NCBI RefSeq assembly: GCF_003255815.1
Contig: NC_037671.1
Location: forward strand, 156,439,690-156,503,689
DNA from: Theropithecus gelada
Taxonomy: Eukaryota > Chordata > Mammalia > Primates > Cercopithecidae
Direction of reading: 5' to 3'
Length of the DNA stretch: 64,000 nucleotides
Within the stretch, counting starts at the first letter, position 1. Every line of letters starts with the position of its first letter. The notes below the pieces were generated by a model. It had not been told where the DNA came from. It searched no databases and was given only the letters and a program-made list of their open reading frames with translations. Positions 1 to 12,370 of the stretch are shown here, piece by piece. Made by a program: the position numbers and the translations under genes.

Positions 1-24
1 GATTATGATGGAGTGGAAAGTAGC

Positions 25-185
25 AGTTAGAAGACATGTGTTCACATCTGGCCTCTGTTATGTATCTAACCAAGTGACCACAAACAAGTCACCCAGCCTT
101 TCTAAGCCTCAGTACCTTCCAAACTGGTTGTTCGGGGGATTAAATGAGATGTCAAGGGCTTTGAAAAGTTTAAGATCTTAAATAC
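25..185 (+). repeat. MIR-like SINE fragment
   Basis: The order 'caagtcaccca...cctttctaagcctcagtac...attaaatgagatgt' follows the MIR core in plus orientation: the loss-of-donor phrase, then 'cctcagt', then 'attaaatgag'. It is strongly diverged, as expected of an old mammalian SINE. Confidence 0.5.
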
Positions 186-492
186 TCCAATTATGATTTA
201 TTGAGAAAAAAATTGGATCTTCCCAGGAAAATAAATCGTTAAAATTAATAAGTGGCAAATGAAACTAGAGCTAAACCAGGTATAGGGAATGTATTATCTA
301 AACTTATTCCAGGTATTTTAGGTATTAACTGACTTCTTGTGTGCAAAGTTTGGTTTTCATCGTGTTTACTATGGCAATACCAGTCAGTGGTGCTTCCTGC
401 TTGGTTGGAAAGCTGAATATTTATTACCCCATGTATGTAGGGGTAGTTGAGGATGCTCTTAGTTGGATTAGGGACATCCTCTGATGGGCAAT

Positions 493-680
493 GCTGCTTT
501 GTGGTTAGACACATGGACTCTAGAGCTAACTCTAACAAGTAACTTAACCTCTTCTTGTGAAGATGAGGATAAAAATGATATCTGCTTTATTATAGCGTTG
601 TTATGAGAATTAAATAATCCAAAATTTATAAAACACTTAGGAGAGTGGCTTGCACATAAGAGCAATTTGAGTGTTAGATT
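493..680 (+). repeat. MIR-like SINE fragment
   Basis: The run 'taacttaacctcttcttgtgaagatgaggataaaa', then 'gttgttatgagaattaaat', then 'gcttgcacataag' matches the MIR body in plus orientation. No target-site duplication is visible, as expected at this age. Confidence 0.5.
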
Positions 681-2470
681 AATAAATTCTGCATCTCTGA
701 AGCATCAGCTTTTACCAACAACTGTAGATAAGCTTTTATACCCAAGGCTGGCTTTTACGCTGCTTCCTTAGTACTCGCAACGAGTTCTCAGAAAACCCCT
801 GGACTCCAGTCTTCAGGGATAATAATCCCTCTGTTACTGTCTCATTTTATAAGTTTGTGGTGGGGGCAACAGAGTAACAATTGTTTGCATCATCATCCAT
901 GAATTGTAAAAGTCCCAGTGCGGGGGTCTCCTAGAGAAGCAGTGAAACTGCCTCTTCCTTGTACTGGGATTATTTTTGGGCTCATTGGTTCGCTCTGCTC
1001 CTCTAGAAGGGCTTTGTGGTGCTTTCGACATCACTGGTGAAACTGTTACTGAATACCATCTTTCACCAGGGCAGTGTTTCAAAGCCTTAATAACGAGCTG
1101 GCTTGAGCTTTGGCAATTTATCTTTAAGTAATAATTGACAAATGCTCAAAAACGCGTGAACGATACTTGTGATGTTGCTTAAAGTAATAGTGAAAAGTGA
1201 GGAATGATCTAAATGTTGGACATAGTGGGCTGATTAATACATGAGGGCACCATGTTTTGCAATTGATAGGGCAGTAAAATAAGAGAAATTTCTATTTTTA
1301 TATGAAAAATTGTTTTTGATATGTTGTTAAGTAAAAAGCAAGTCACAAAGCCATAGGTAGAATTTGATTCAATTTTATTTTTTAAAAAAGAGGTAACTTT
1401 TGTTTGTTTATATTTGAATGGAATAAGTTTGGAAGAATCTGTACAAAATTATTAATGATAGTGACTTCATTTTGGTATTTTGAGTGGTTTAAATTTACCT
1501 GTGTTCTTTTTGCTTACCTGTATTTTCTAAATTTCCTAGCAATGACTATGAATGGAATACCTAAGGGTAAGAAAGGAGGAAAATACTTAAAAAGGAACTT
1601 CATCGGTTTGGCTAGTTTTTGTCATCAAATTATTTGGACAAAAAAGTGTCTGTGCGTTCCAAGAGGGCCACAGCTCGCCTTAAGAACGTCACACTTTCCT
1701 GCTGACTGTACAGAAGGGCAAATGCCTGTGGCTTGTGTGCAGGCTGATGGTGTAAACTCGAGTGCTGAAAAGTGGTACAATGGGTATTTACTTCTTCCTG
1801 CCTCCCTCCCCTTCCTGCCCACATTATCCTCAATGGAAAAGAGGATATCTATTGCACAAGGTCGAAAGTACGCTACTATCTAAGGTCTCATGAGGGAGAA
1901 AAGGAGAGAACAACCCTTATCGTGACCTAGTAATCAATGGTGAGCTCTCTAAACCACAATGGCTCTCTTTTGCTAAACTAATTATCTTGGCTGAAAGAAT
2001 ATCTTTGAGCTACTCCCAACAGACAAGTCTCAGTGATCAGGATAGCAGTTTGGAGCTTTTGGCTAACAACTCCTAGGGGTGCTGCCAAAGGGGCTCCTAA
2101 GCCTGTTCTCAGGCTTTTCTGGCAGATTTTCAAAGTCCAGAAATCCAAAAATTACAAATGGAAATAACAGAAAACTACAAGATTCCTCTCTCTCAACGCT
2201 TCCTCGTCCAGCCTGAAGCTCTTCTTCCAGGCTGAACCTGCGGCCCTGGCTGTTGGGGAATGAGCTGGAAGACCTGATCTTATACCTGTGACTTACTATT
2301 ACCCCTGGCAGGGGTTTCCTCTGGTTTAGTGGCCAGACATTTTAGAGCCCACCGATTCATTTCCTATATGGCATTTTCCTTTTCATTAAAATATCACTAA
2401 CTGAGTTCAGGCATCGGTGGCCCTGGCCTCAGTGGAAGGACGTTGGCGAAGAGAAACATTTTGATGTAAC
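681..2470. other. Unique intergenic sequence, no gene seen
   Basis: About 1.8 kb with no recognisable repeat family or exon. Short open frames exist on both strands (longest about 159 codons at 1404-1883), but the plus and minus frames overlap each other and none resembles a known protein. Base composition is unremarkable. Confidence 0.5.
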
Positions 2471-2476
2471 AGTGAA

Positions 2477-2665
2477 GAACTAGGGCTCTGGGACTGAGTC
2501 ACCACTTACCAGGCTTAGGCCGAATTTCTAAGCCTCAGTCTTTGCCTTTCTAAAATGGGAATAAAAATAATACCCACTTCACGAGACTACGGTGAGGATT
2601 AAGTCCAGTCTTGAACTTAAAGTGCTTACCCAGGCCTGGCATATAATAAATATTTAATAAAAGGC
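2477..2665 (+). repeat. MIR SINE
   Basis: The phrases 'gagtcaccacttaccaggct', 'taaaatgggaataaaaataa', 'gtgaggattaagt' and 'gcctggcatataataaatat' appear in MIR order, ending with the typical MIR 3' tail. Plus orientation. Confidence 0.65.
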
Positions 2666-3883
2666 AGCATTAGCGAAGAGCAGCCTTGAGGAAGTTAAGG
2701 ACTGACCTGACTCCAGTTTGAGAGCTGGAGGAAGGACCAGTTGGATCATCCATGACTGGAATCCGTCGCTTTGGGAATGTGATTCTGCATTTCCAGCCGC
2801 CTCCAAAGCAGGGTAATCTGGACAGTGACTTTTTCAGTAAAACACAGTGCCTTTCTATTCTGTCATGGTATTTTTTGTTTGTTTTTACTCTTTTTCTATT
2901 ATTTATCACTATATTCACCCTCAAGGAATCAAAACATGATATTTAAAACAGCTGTTTAATAAAGTGATGTTTTTGACATCTTTTTTCTTGGTCTGTTTTC
3001 TTACATTTTTATCTATGGCTCTCTTTAGTCATAAAACTTCAGATGTGCAGAATCTGCTTAAAAAGCTACCAGGCAAAAAGAATTCTGCCTCTTATGCTGG
3101 CAGCTTCCTTGTAAAGAGAATACCAGAAAGCTCGGAATATTTATTTAAGAATAATTAGAAAAAGTGAACTATTAAATACTAAAATTAAAGAAAAGTCATC
3201 GAATCTACTTAAACTGCTGACTGCAGCTGGCAGCAACTCATTAAAAGTCAGTTTCAAAATGTGATAGCTTTCAAAGAACCTTTTTATATATTTTCTGAGG
3301 TCTCTCTGAAAGGATTCCTTTCTTCATGAACATTGCTGTTAAGGAGGGCCTGTATAAACCAAAACTAATTTGTAGGTAAGCATGGCGTTTAAAGGAATAG
3401 AAGCCCGATTCAGAAATGTTTACTGAACTGGAGCAATTGAGCTGACTTTCCCACATAGACATACCAATTTTTCTCATTTCCAAAATGAACCAGACATTTT
3501 AAAGTCCTAAGGTCCCATTTATGAAATCAGCTCCTACGTCCTTTGCACAGACTTGTACTATGTGATTAGTGTACTTTTAGGTGAGATTAGGTAGCTATGA
3601 GTGACATTTTAGGCTGCGCCCTATGTGCCCTTTCAGATGACGAAGTCCTCTGTGATGTCAGGGAGCGGTTTCTCTCTACCTCTGCCTCTTAGTTAAACTT
3701 TTGCTCTTAAGAATAGAGTACTTATTTGTTTTTTCTCTTCTGAATCATGACTGACCTTAACTGCTCAGAACTTCTACAAACACGAAGAATTAATTCATAC
3801 AAAAGTATAATTCAGAGCCAGTATTTCTGGCATGCTTTGGGGAGAGATGTTTTGTGTTTGTGTGCATCAGAGACCATGCATTT
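2666..3883. other. Unique intergenic sequence, no gene seen
   Basis: AT-rich DNA without a repeat family I can name and without a convincing exon. Short open frames are not supported by codon pattern or homology. Confidence 0.5.
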
Positions 3884-3896
3884 AAAAGCTAAATAT

Positions 3897-4199
3897 GGCC
3901 GGACGTGGTGGCTCACGCCTGTAATCCCAGCACTTTGGGAGGCTGAGACGGGTGGATCACCTGAGGTCAGAAGTTCAAGACCAGCCTGGCCAACATGACA
4001 AAACCCTGTCTCTACTAAAAATATAAAAATCAGCTGGGCGTGGTGGTGCACGCCTGTAGTCCCAGCTACTCAGGAGGCTGAGGCAGGAGAACTGCTTCAA
4101 CCCAGGAGGCGGAGGTTGCAGTGAGTGGAGATCGTACCACTGCACTCCAGCCTGGGCAAAAGAGTGAAACCCCATCTCAAAAAAACAAAACAAACAAAC
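3897..4199 (+). mobile_element. Alu SINE, full length
   Basis: Complete dimeric Alu with a GGCC head, both monomers, A-rich linker and an A-rich tail containing 'aaacaaacaaacaaa'. It is flanked by a perfect 13-bp target-site duplication, aaaagctaaatat, at 3884-3896 and 4200-4212. Confidence 0.95.
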
Positions 4200-4582
4200 A
4201 AAAGCTAAATATGAGGATAAAATTAAATATGAGGATTAATATACTCAAGGAGTTCCTGACTCAGAGATGTTCAATAAATATCCAGCCACTTCCTTCCATT
4301 CCACTCCATCCCACAGCACCATTTCTAAGACCGAGGCAGCCATAACGTACTCCCCAAATCTTTTCTCTCAGGGTAAGCACCTGGGGTTTTCTTTTCAGTT
4401 GCTCTTCCCAAGACAGTCTCTGTACCCCATCCCAGCATCTTTGTCATTGTCTTCAACTTAACTATACTCCTTTTCATCTCAATTGTGGTTCTAGGAACTG
4501 CATTCAATACTCCAGTTGAGGAGACCTTCACCGAATGGAATGGCTTCTATATCCTCTCTGAATAGGACTTCTCTTACCTAAC

Positions 4583-5377
4583 TGATATGTCTTGGATCTG
4601 TGTCCCCACCCAAATTTCCTGTGGCATTGTAATCCCCAGTGTTGGAGGTGGGGCCTGTTGAGGGTGATTGGATCATGGGGGTGGTCCTTCCTGAATGGTT
4701 TAGCACCATCCTCCTGGTGCTGTTCTCTTGATAGTGAATGAGTGAGTTATCACGAGATAACTCACTTATCGCTTATCACATTTTGTTTAAAACTGTGTAT
4801 CATCGTTGGGCGTGGTGGCTCACGCCTGTAATCCCAGCACTTTGCAAGGCAGAGGCGAGCGGATCACCTGAGGTCAGGAATTCGAGACCAGCATGACTAA
4901 CATGGAGAAAACCTGTCTCAACTAAAAATACAAAATTAGCCAGGCGCGGTGGCGCATGCCTGTAATCCCAGCTACTCAGGAGGCTGAGGCGAGAGAATTG
5001 CTTGAACACAGGAGGCGGAGGTTGCAGTGAGCTGAGATCGTGCCATTGCACTCCAGCCTGGGCTACAAGAGCGAAACTCCATCTCAAAACAAAAATAACA
5101 ACAACAGCAATTAAAAAAAAAACAAAAACCAAAAAACTGTGTAGCACCTCTCCCCTCTCTCTGTCTTCTTCCTGCTCCGGCCATGTGAAGTGCCTGCTCC
5201 CGTCTTTGCCCTCTGCCATGATTGTAATTTTCTGGAGGCCTCCCCAGAAACCAAACAGATGCCAGCATCATGCTTTCTCTACAGCCTGCAGAACCATGAG
5301 CCAATTAAACCTCTTTTCTTGATCAATTACCCAATCTCAGGTATTTCTTTATAGCTGTGAGAGGATGGACTGATACA
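4583..5377 (+). mobile_element. Solo MaLR LTR (MST/THE1-like), split by an Alu
   Basis: Starts 'tgatatg...tctgtgtccccaccc', continues 'gtaatccccagtgttgga' and 'gattggatcatggggg', and resumes after the Alu with 'gccatgattgtaattttctg', 'gcctccccag' and 'caattaaacctctttt', ending near 'ggactgataca'. This is the order of an MST/THE1-type LTR of a non-autonomous ERV-L-related MaLR element. The Alu at 4800-5132 is inserted inside it. No internal MaLR sequence is attached. Confidence 0.85.
4800..5132 (+). mobile_element. Alu SINE nested in MaLR LTR
   Basis: Full-length Alu with a tail 'caaaaataacaacaacagcaa' that is no longer pure A. The 11-bp target-site duplication aaaactgtgta is at 4789-4799 and 5133-5143, so it inserted after the LTR. 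Confidence 0.93.
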
Positions 5378-5880
5378 ATATCAGACCAAAGTTGCCTCCT
5401 TGGCTCACTCTTTGTACTATTGATCTCCATATAAGCCAGAAGTGTCTCCTACAAGTGTTGCCATGCATTGGTCAGGGACCTGCCATTCAGTCAGTTGTGA
5501 AGTCACTCACTTTATTAGTGTCTTTCAAAAGCCTTTGTCAAATGCTATCTGAGATACGACTATACTCTGGCTATGGCATTGTCTTTATTTATTGGCTACC
5601 AAAATGGATACAGTTATTTTTCATGAGGGTGGAATTTTTTTGTTTTCATGCAAGAGGCATCCACTAAGTGCTGGGTACATGGTAGTCAGTCAGTAAGTGA
5701 TTTTTGAATGAATGAATAAATTTGGACTTCATGAATTACATGGGTTCCTGTTACTCCCTCTGAGTGGTTTAAACAGTTTTAAAGCCAACCTATAGCATGT
5801 GCAATTTATTTTAGAAACTCTTAATGACAGCCACCCCACTATCATCTGCCTCTCAGCAAATATATCTCAATTCACTTCCT
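5378..5880. other. Unassigned intergenic sequence
   Basis: No exon or named repeat. Contains 'gaatgaatgaataaa' near 5708, which resembles the tail of an old LINE (L2) but is too short to call. Confidence 0.4.
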
Positions 5881-6163
5881 TTTTTGTTTTGAGACAAGGT
5901 CTTGCTCTGTCGCCCAGGCTGGAGTGCAGTGGCGCAATCTCGGCTCACTGCAACTCTGCCTCCCGGGTTCAAGCAATTCTCATGCTTCAGCCTCCTGAGT
6001 AGCTGGGTTTATAGGCGCACACCACCATGCCCGGCTAATTTTTGTATTTTTAGTAGATATGGGGGTTTCGCCATGTTGTCCAGGCTGGTCTTGAACTCCT
6101 GGCTACAAGTGATCCGCCCACCTCGGCCTCCCAAATTACTGGGATTACAGGCGTGAGCCACTT
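5881..6163 (-). mobile_element. Alu SINE
   Basis: Reverse-complement Alu: T-rich start, 'gagacaaggtcttgctctgt', 'ggctggagtgcagtgg', through 'ggattacaggcgtgagccac'. The 5' end (right side here) is clipped shortly after that point. Confidence 0.93.
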
Positions 6164-6770
6164 CTCAAAAGCAATTAGAGGTGACTTCGAGATGCAAGAG
6201 AAGTTTCCCTGGGTATCCACCACTTTAATTTGTAGGAGTCATGTGGTTCAGAGAAGCATCCCTTTCTCTCCACAATCTCAAACATCAAACGCTTCTGTAT
6301 ACTCTCACTGATGTTTGTTCTGCCACTCTTCATCTAAAGTCCATTCTTCTTGAAAGAAAACTGAAAAGCAAAATGGAATGTTTTGCTGTTTTCACTCTGT
6401 CATCTGCCAATATTATACTATTTGCCCCAAGAAATGGGCCTTTCTTATTCTAATTTTGACTACTATTAATGAGACCATTTTGTTGTCTTTAGGTGTTCAT
6501 GATGTAAGAGCCCCTGCTACTAGAGAATTGTGTGTTTCAACTGTGGGTGCTTTCTATTCTAGTAAGTAACTGAACTGCTGAAGTTCCTACAGAAGAATCC
6601 AGAAGAACCGATTCTTTGAATGATCTTTAACATTTTGAGTAGTACCTGGGGTGGCAAAGTGAGCAATAATTTTTAACTATTAAAACTATGTTTCTGATTT
6701 ATATAATGTTGTTTGAAAAATGTAGCATTTTTAAAACTATTTCACAGAAAATATTGTGATACAGATAATA
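6164..6770. other. Unassigned intergenic sequence
   Basis: AT-rich; short open frames on the plus strand (about 60-70 codons) without recognisable homology. No repeat family identified. Confidence 0.4.
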
Positions 6771-6983
6771 ACTACACCTGTAGAGCCTGTGCCACACCAG
6801 GTGCTTCACGTGTAATTCTCACGACACTACTGTTCACATTTTTACATTGGGGAAACTGAGGCTTCAGATTATGTAGTAACTCACTTAAGCTCACCCAACT
6901 CGAGGGTACCAAGCAAGCACTTGAACTCAGGTTTGCCTACTCAAAGCCTGCACTCCTCCACTCCACTACCCTGCCTGCCAGCT
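6771..6983 (-). repeat. MIR SINE
   Basis: Reverse MIR: 'attggggaaactgaggcttc', 'taactcacttaagctcaccc' and 'cttgaactcaggtttgccta' appear in MIR order on the minus strand. Confidence 0.65.
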
Positions 6984-6984
6984 T

Positions 6985-7860
6985 TCATTTATCTATTTCA
7001 AAAATATTTCTTGAGCACAGGGTATATGCTGAGAACTGTTCTAAGTGCCTAGGATACATCGGTGAATGAAGACAAAGTTTCCCACCCTTATGAAGCTTAG
7101 ATTCTAGTGGGAGAGAGAGATAAGGAAACAATATAATTTTATATAAAATTACATACATGATAACAGGTGCCATGTGCCAGGGGAAAAAGGAAAAGGAGAG
7201 CAAATTAAGAGGAATCAGGAAGCTGAGCAGTGAGGGTGGAAAGAGGTCATCCTACTAAATGTAGGGCGAACATCATTGAAAAGGGGTCATTTAGGAGAGG
7301 AGGGAGTGAGCCAAGCATGTCTCTGGCTCTTCCAGGCAAGCAGAACAGCGGGAGCAAAGGCTGTGAAGCAGGAATGTACTTGGCAAGTCCCAGGACCAGC
7401 AAGGGGGCCAGAATGGTAGTGTAGAGGGAGTGAGAGACAGAGGAGCAGGAGGTAAAGTCAGAATGTAAATAAGGCCTTGTTTGGGACACGCAGGCCACTG
7501 TACTCTGAATTTAATGGGAGGCAGAAGGGAAGAAGGTGGGAACATCTTGAACAGAGGAGTGACACACTCTGACAGCTTTTAGCAGGCTCACTGCATCAGC
7601 TACATTGAGAATAGACTGTTAAGAGGGAAAATGTAAAAGAAAGCAAGCCATTTAGGAGGTGATTGCAAAAATCCAGGCAAGACGTAATACCATTTAATGT
7701 TCTGACAATCCAGACCTCAGTGGTATCAGTAGTTGGAGTGAGAGGTGGTCAGATTCTGTATGTATTTTGAAAAGAGAGCCACAGATTTGCTGAAGGGTTG
7801 GATATAAGGATTGAAGGAGAAGGAGAAGTGAAGATGATGCTGAAATTTATCCTAACCAAA
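6985..7860 (-). repeat. Ancient LINE-type repeat (L2-like)
   Basis: Begins with the reverse of an L2-like 3' end ('tttcttgagcacagggtata', 'agatggaggct'-type body replaced by 'atgaagcttagattctagtg') and continues with phrases of a widespread old mammalian repeat: 'caggcaagcagaacagcggg', 'gagtgacacactctgacag', 'ttgagaatagactgtta' and 'gcaaaaatccaggcaag'. I recognise it as a common interspersed element but am unsure of the family name. Short open frames here are accidental. Confidence 0.5.
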
Positions 7861-7914
7861 CGAAAGGATAAAATTGACAACTAAAACAGAAAAGGACAAG
7901 ACAAGGCCGGGTGT

Positions 7915-8220
7915 GGTGGCTTGCACCTGTAGTCCTAACACTTTGGGAGGCTGAGGAGGGAGGATTCCTTGAGCCCAGGAGTTTGAGATCAGCCTGGGCA
8001 ACATAGAGAGACCCCATCTCTACAAAAAGCACAAAATTAGTTTGGCTGAGTAGCTGGGACTTGGGCCTATAGTCCCAGATACTCAGGAGGCTGAGGGGGG
8101 AAGATTCCTTGAGCCCAGGAGTGAGGCTGCAGTGAGCTATGATCATACCACTACACTCCAGCCTGGGTGACAGAGTGAGACTTTGTCTCTAAAAAAAAAA
8201 AATAAAAATAAAAATAAAAA
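7915..8220 (+). mobile_element. Alu SINE, old (AluJ-like)
   Basis: GGCC head, older-type 'gaggattccttgagcccagg' and 'cagtgagctatgatcatac' features, and a tail of (AAAAT)n. The divergence fits an older J-type Alu. Confidence 0.93.
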
Positions 8221-8469
8221 GGATAGGAGAAAAGGAGCTTGGCTGGACATACTGACTGAAATTTGGATACTGATTAGACATCTAAATGGAATTGTTGAAT
8301 AACCAGTTGGACACTTACCATCAATTTATATGCATCCTAGTATAGTTTATTGATGCAAATTATTTACATTTAAATGGTTTGAATTATTGGTGAGCACTGG
8401 ACATTTTTCGTAATCTTTATTAGCTCATAATTGTATTTGTCAGTGTGGTTATTTGATTCTGATCTACCA

Positions 8470-8636
8470 CATGACAGCATTCATTAGACTCTAAACTCCT
8501 TGAGGGCAGGGGTTGCCTTTGTTGTTGCTCATTTTGTCGTTGTACTTCTATCACCTAGCATCCTGCCTGGCAGGCAGTAGGTGCCCAAGCCACATACCAA
8601 CCACTCAATAAATATTTGTTAAATGAATAGATATTT
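8470..8636 (+). repeat. L2 3' end
   Basis: Carries 'actccttgagggcagg', 'cacctagcatcctgcctgg', 'cagtaggtgcc' and 'caataaatatttgttaaatg', the classic L2 3'-UTR order in plus orientation. Confidence 0.75.
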
Positions 8637-9214
8637 GTTTTAAAAATGAATGCTTTATTATAAGAGGAATGCTGCTCTGAAAATATTTAGAAATTAAAAA
8701 AATGTTTTTTGAGGTCTTCAAATTTCATCACCACATTGTTTCACTACAGGTTTTCACTAACTTGAATTCAGTATTAGAAAATGATTTTGTCAGAAATTAT
8801 ATTCTTCATAAATATGAGGTTTCAAAAATATTGAAGCATTGACTTTTAATATATCTTGTAAAGATAATAAATGTATATTACAAATATCTACTTATACAAA
8901 TGTATAAATTGTCCCCTTCACATGGCAGGCATTTCTGGAATAGCAATGTACACCAATGGAAAAACATTTATTTGATTTATAAAAATCACAAACAAGTAAT
9001 AGAGAACTTTTCTTGAATGCCACACACTTGTAAAGAGAGAGCCACTTTTTTGTAAATGCCATGGGTTTAAGTAGACAGCAATGAAACAAGAGTGCATGGA
9101 AATGGTGGGGGGAAAGTAGGTGAAGGATCTTGTGACCAAAACCATAGGGAGTTTGGATTTTGAGATACTTGGCACCTGTGTGTGTATAACTGCCCAGTGG
9201 GTTCACCTTGCTTG
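8637..9214. other. AT-rich intergenic sequence, no gene seen
   Basis: No repeat family named. A minus-strand open frame of about 104 codons lies at 8892-9206; it has no recognisable motif and is overlapped by another minus frame, so I treat it as chance. Confidence 0.4.
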
Positions 9215-9870
9215 CTGCCTAGACAGAGCCAATTTATCAAGACAGGGGAATTGCAACAGAGAAAGAGTAATTCACACGGAGCTGGCTCTGTGGGAGACTG
9301 GAGTTTCATTATTACTCAAGTCAACCTCAAGCATTCGGGGATCAGAGTTGTCAAGGACAAGATAGTGGGTTGGGGGAAGCTGGTGAGCCAGGAGTGCTGA
9401 TTGGTTAGGTAGCAGATGAAATCATGGAAAGATGAAGCTGTCCTCTTGGCCTAAGTCAGTTCTTGGGTTGGTGCCATAAGATCAGATGAGCAAGTCTATC
9501 AACCTGGTGGTGCCAGCTGATCCACCAAGTGCAGGGGCTGCAAAACATCTCAAGCACTGATTTTAGGAGGAGTTTAGGGAGGTTCAAAATTGGGGGCTCC
9601 AGTTGCATGACTCTTAAACCATAATTTCCTAATCTTGTAGACTGTCCTACAAAGGCAGTCTAGTCCCCAGGCAAGAAGGAAGTTTGTTTTGAGAAAGGGC
9701 TGTTATTGTCTTTGTTTTAAACTATAAACTAATTTCCTCCCAAAGTTAGCTCAGCCTATGCCGAGGAAGGAACAAAGACAGCTGAAAGGCTACAACCAAG
9801 AGGGAGTCAGTTAGGTTAGATCTCTTTCACTGTCTCAGTCACAATTTTGCAAAGCTGGTTTCTCATACTC
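9215..9870 (-). mobile_element. ERV LTR-like sequence (family not assigned)
   Basis: Contains phrases I know from class I ERV LTRs in primates: 'ccaatttatcaagacagggg', 'agtcagttcttgggttggtg', 'ccaaagttagctcagcctat' and 'gtcagttaggttagatctct'. Read on the minus strand these would be in LTR orientation. No flanking internal region or target duplication is seen. Family assignment needs a repeat library. Confidence 0.45.
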
Positions 9871-11220
9871 CTCAGTGACCAGAACACAAGGAAAGTAAAC
9901 AATGTGCCTTTGGACTGATTGGTGTCCCCAGTGGGGAGCTTTTCTGGAGCCCTGGGGTCATTTCTGTTCTCTCTGCTATGGTTGAGGAAAGAAGTGACCA
10001 AGACCCTCAGTGTATATTCTACTTACTTCATTACTATGGAGATTGTTCTGTATATCTCATTCTGAGATAAGGGAGAGAAAACAAAATCTCAGAGGAGCAG
10101 TGCTGCATAAATTTGAGTAGGACCAACAGTGCAAGCTGGGAATATCACCGTTCATTTGGCTTATTTGTATAATGTTCTCCTAAGCACAAAAATTTGAACT
10201 CCTTGGTTGAAACTGGACTCAGATATGGAAAAAGTGAAATCATGTGTCTGTATCTATTTTTACAAGATTGTCAGGTCAATGGACAGGCCTGGAAAACGTG
10301 AACAAGCCAAGATTCCCTACAGCTTGACTAACCTACATCTGGCTCTCTAAAGAGAGCACATCCCTCATCCATCAGAGAAATCCATCAGGGAATAAGCCAG
10401 AATAAAAAGGACAGGCAGATCTAATGATATCCATCTGCTCATTGCTTCTTAAGATTTGAGTATATTTTGGTGGTATTTTCCATGCCTCCCTCTGCAAAGT
10501 AGGTGAGAGCATGTGCCTTTGGCAGCTGCACGCAGCAACACTGGGCAGTGCTTGGGAGCCCTGGGCAAATTTCTTAAACATTTTAAGCATCAATTTTTTT
10601 TTAATCTATAAAATGGTGTAAAAGTAGAGTATTTTAGAAATTTTGTAATGGGTTAATACATGTAAAGAGTTAATACATGCCTACTACAGTATCCAGCACA
10701 GAATAAGTTTTCTAAGTAGTAGCTTTTAATACAGAGAAATTGTATGAAATTCATTGTCATTATGAAAATGACATATGAAATTCATTGTCATTATGAAAAT
10801 GACGTTTATGAAAAGGGTAGAGGGGGTTAGAATCATTGATTTTCAGTTTCTGCTGAATGTTTTCTGCTCTTGAATTCAATCTGTGTGATTTTTACCTATT
10901 GTTAAAAATCTTCTCTTCATTAAAGTAGTATAATGACATTTGAATACTATGAAGTACAAAATAGATTAAAATAGTTTGAAAGGTAGCAAGTCTTAACTAT
11001 CTAAGTATAACTATTGCATCGAGAGGCACACATTTTTTCAGTACGGGGACAAATACAGCTGATCTAGTCACCAGGGATGCCCTGTGACAGATGCAGGTGA
11101 ATTGTATTCCCTTTGAATTTGTAAATTCATAACCTCCTCTTCCACAGGTCATTATCTTATCTTGATATTCTTAGTGGTATATCTCTGATAGGCAAAAATG
11201 CCTATCTCTCTCTCTCTCTC
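9871..11220. other. Intergenic sequence, no gene seen
   Basis: Holds the 31-bp tandem duplication at 10743-10803 and a short (CT)n run just before the next Alu. Otherwise nothing recognisable. Confidence 0.45.
10743..10803. repeat. Perfect 31-bp tandem duplication
   Basis: Unit 1 (10743-10773) is repeated at 10774-10803 without a mismatch. Each unit contains 'gtcattatgaaaatgac', itself a short inverted repeat (gtcatt/aatgac). Two copies only, so this is a recent replication-slippage-type duplication. Confidence 0.95.
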
Positions 11221-11523
11221 TTTTTTTTTTTTTTTTTTTTTGAGACAGAGTCTCACTCTGTCACCGAGGTTGGAGTGCAGTGGCACGACCTCGGCTCACT
11301 GCAACCTCTGCCTCCCGGGTTCAAGCGATTATCCTGCCTCAGCCTCCCGAGTAGCTGGGATTACAGGCACGCACCATCATGCCTGGCTAATTTTTGTATA
11401 TTTCACACAGACGGGATTTCACCATGTTGGCCAGGCTGGTCTTGAACTCCTGGCCTCAAGTGATCCACCCGCCTTGGCCTCCCAAAATGCTGGGATTACA
11501 GGTGTGAGTCACCGTGCCTGGCC
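11221..11523 (-). mobile_element. Alu SINE
   Basis: Reverse-complement full Alu, starting with T(22) after a (CT)n tract and ending at the GGCC head ('gtgcctggcc'). Confidence 0.95.
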
Positions 11524-11899
11524 AAAAGTGCCTTTATCTCTCATTGTAAATTTTTTCCATATAATTCCTCTGCTCTTGAATTAATTGGCTGAAAAGTCAA
11601 GAGCAAACAAAATCCCACAAACGTATATCTCTGTAGCAGCTGAGAGCAAACCCAATTCCTGACACAAACCTATCATGTAACTGCCATTTAGGGGATCAAG
11701 AAACATATAAGGATCGTGCCTGAAACTGACAGAGGCTCCAAACAGGGTAGAACATCTAGGTGCCTGTAGTGAATCCTTTGACTGCTTTCTGGAGGCAAGG
11801 ATATACGGTCCTCCCGGCTCCCCAGAGGAGCATCCTGCGGTGGTGTTTCAGCACCTGTGGGTTTTGCAATAGTAGGGAGAAGATGGTGAGAATTGTCGC

Positions 11900-12370
11900 C
11901 CACCTCACTCACAATGGCCTCCTTGGCCTAGCTGCTTTACCTCTTCCACCTCATCTGCTCTCATCCCCTCCCCACTAACTGCGCTCCAACAATATACGCC
12001 TTCTGGGCATTTTTCAGACAGGCCAGGCAGATTCTGGCCTCAGCTGTGCACTTGCTGGTCCCTTTTCCTGTAACGCTCTCCCCCAGATATCCTTCCTCAC
12101 CTCCTTCAGGTCTTTACTGGAATGTCACCTTCTCTGTGAGACTTCCCCTAACTATCGTGATTAAAACTTGCAATCACCTCCCCCTAACATATCTTCTACC
12201 CCTCCCTGTTTCTCCATACAGCTTACTGCTTACTAAGTTTTATTTATCTTACTTATTGTTTTTATTCCCCACTAAACTATAATACCAAGAAGACAAGGGT
12301 TTGTGTCTTTTTTGGTCCCGCCTGCATTCCCAGGGCTGGCCGTGTAGTAGGCTTCCAATTTCTGTCTGTC
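11900..12370 (+). repeat. L2 LINE fragment
   Basis: Phrases such as 'gtaacgctctcccccag', 'cctccttcaggtctttactg', 'aatgtcaccttctctgtgag' and 'tataataccaagaagacaag' follow the L2 3' region in plus orientation. The short open frames here come from the LINE. Confidence 0.65.

Noticed and set aside
1404..1883. 159-codon plus-strand ORF near the left edge
   Set aside because: No domain or motif, two overlapping minus frames, and no promoter or splice context; treated as chance.
11198..11584. ORFs of 100-155 codons inside Alu elements (for example 11198-11584, 14305-14772, 40937-41365)
   Set aside because: These are translations of Alu SINE sequence in frames that happen to be open; they are not genes.
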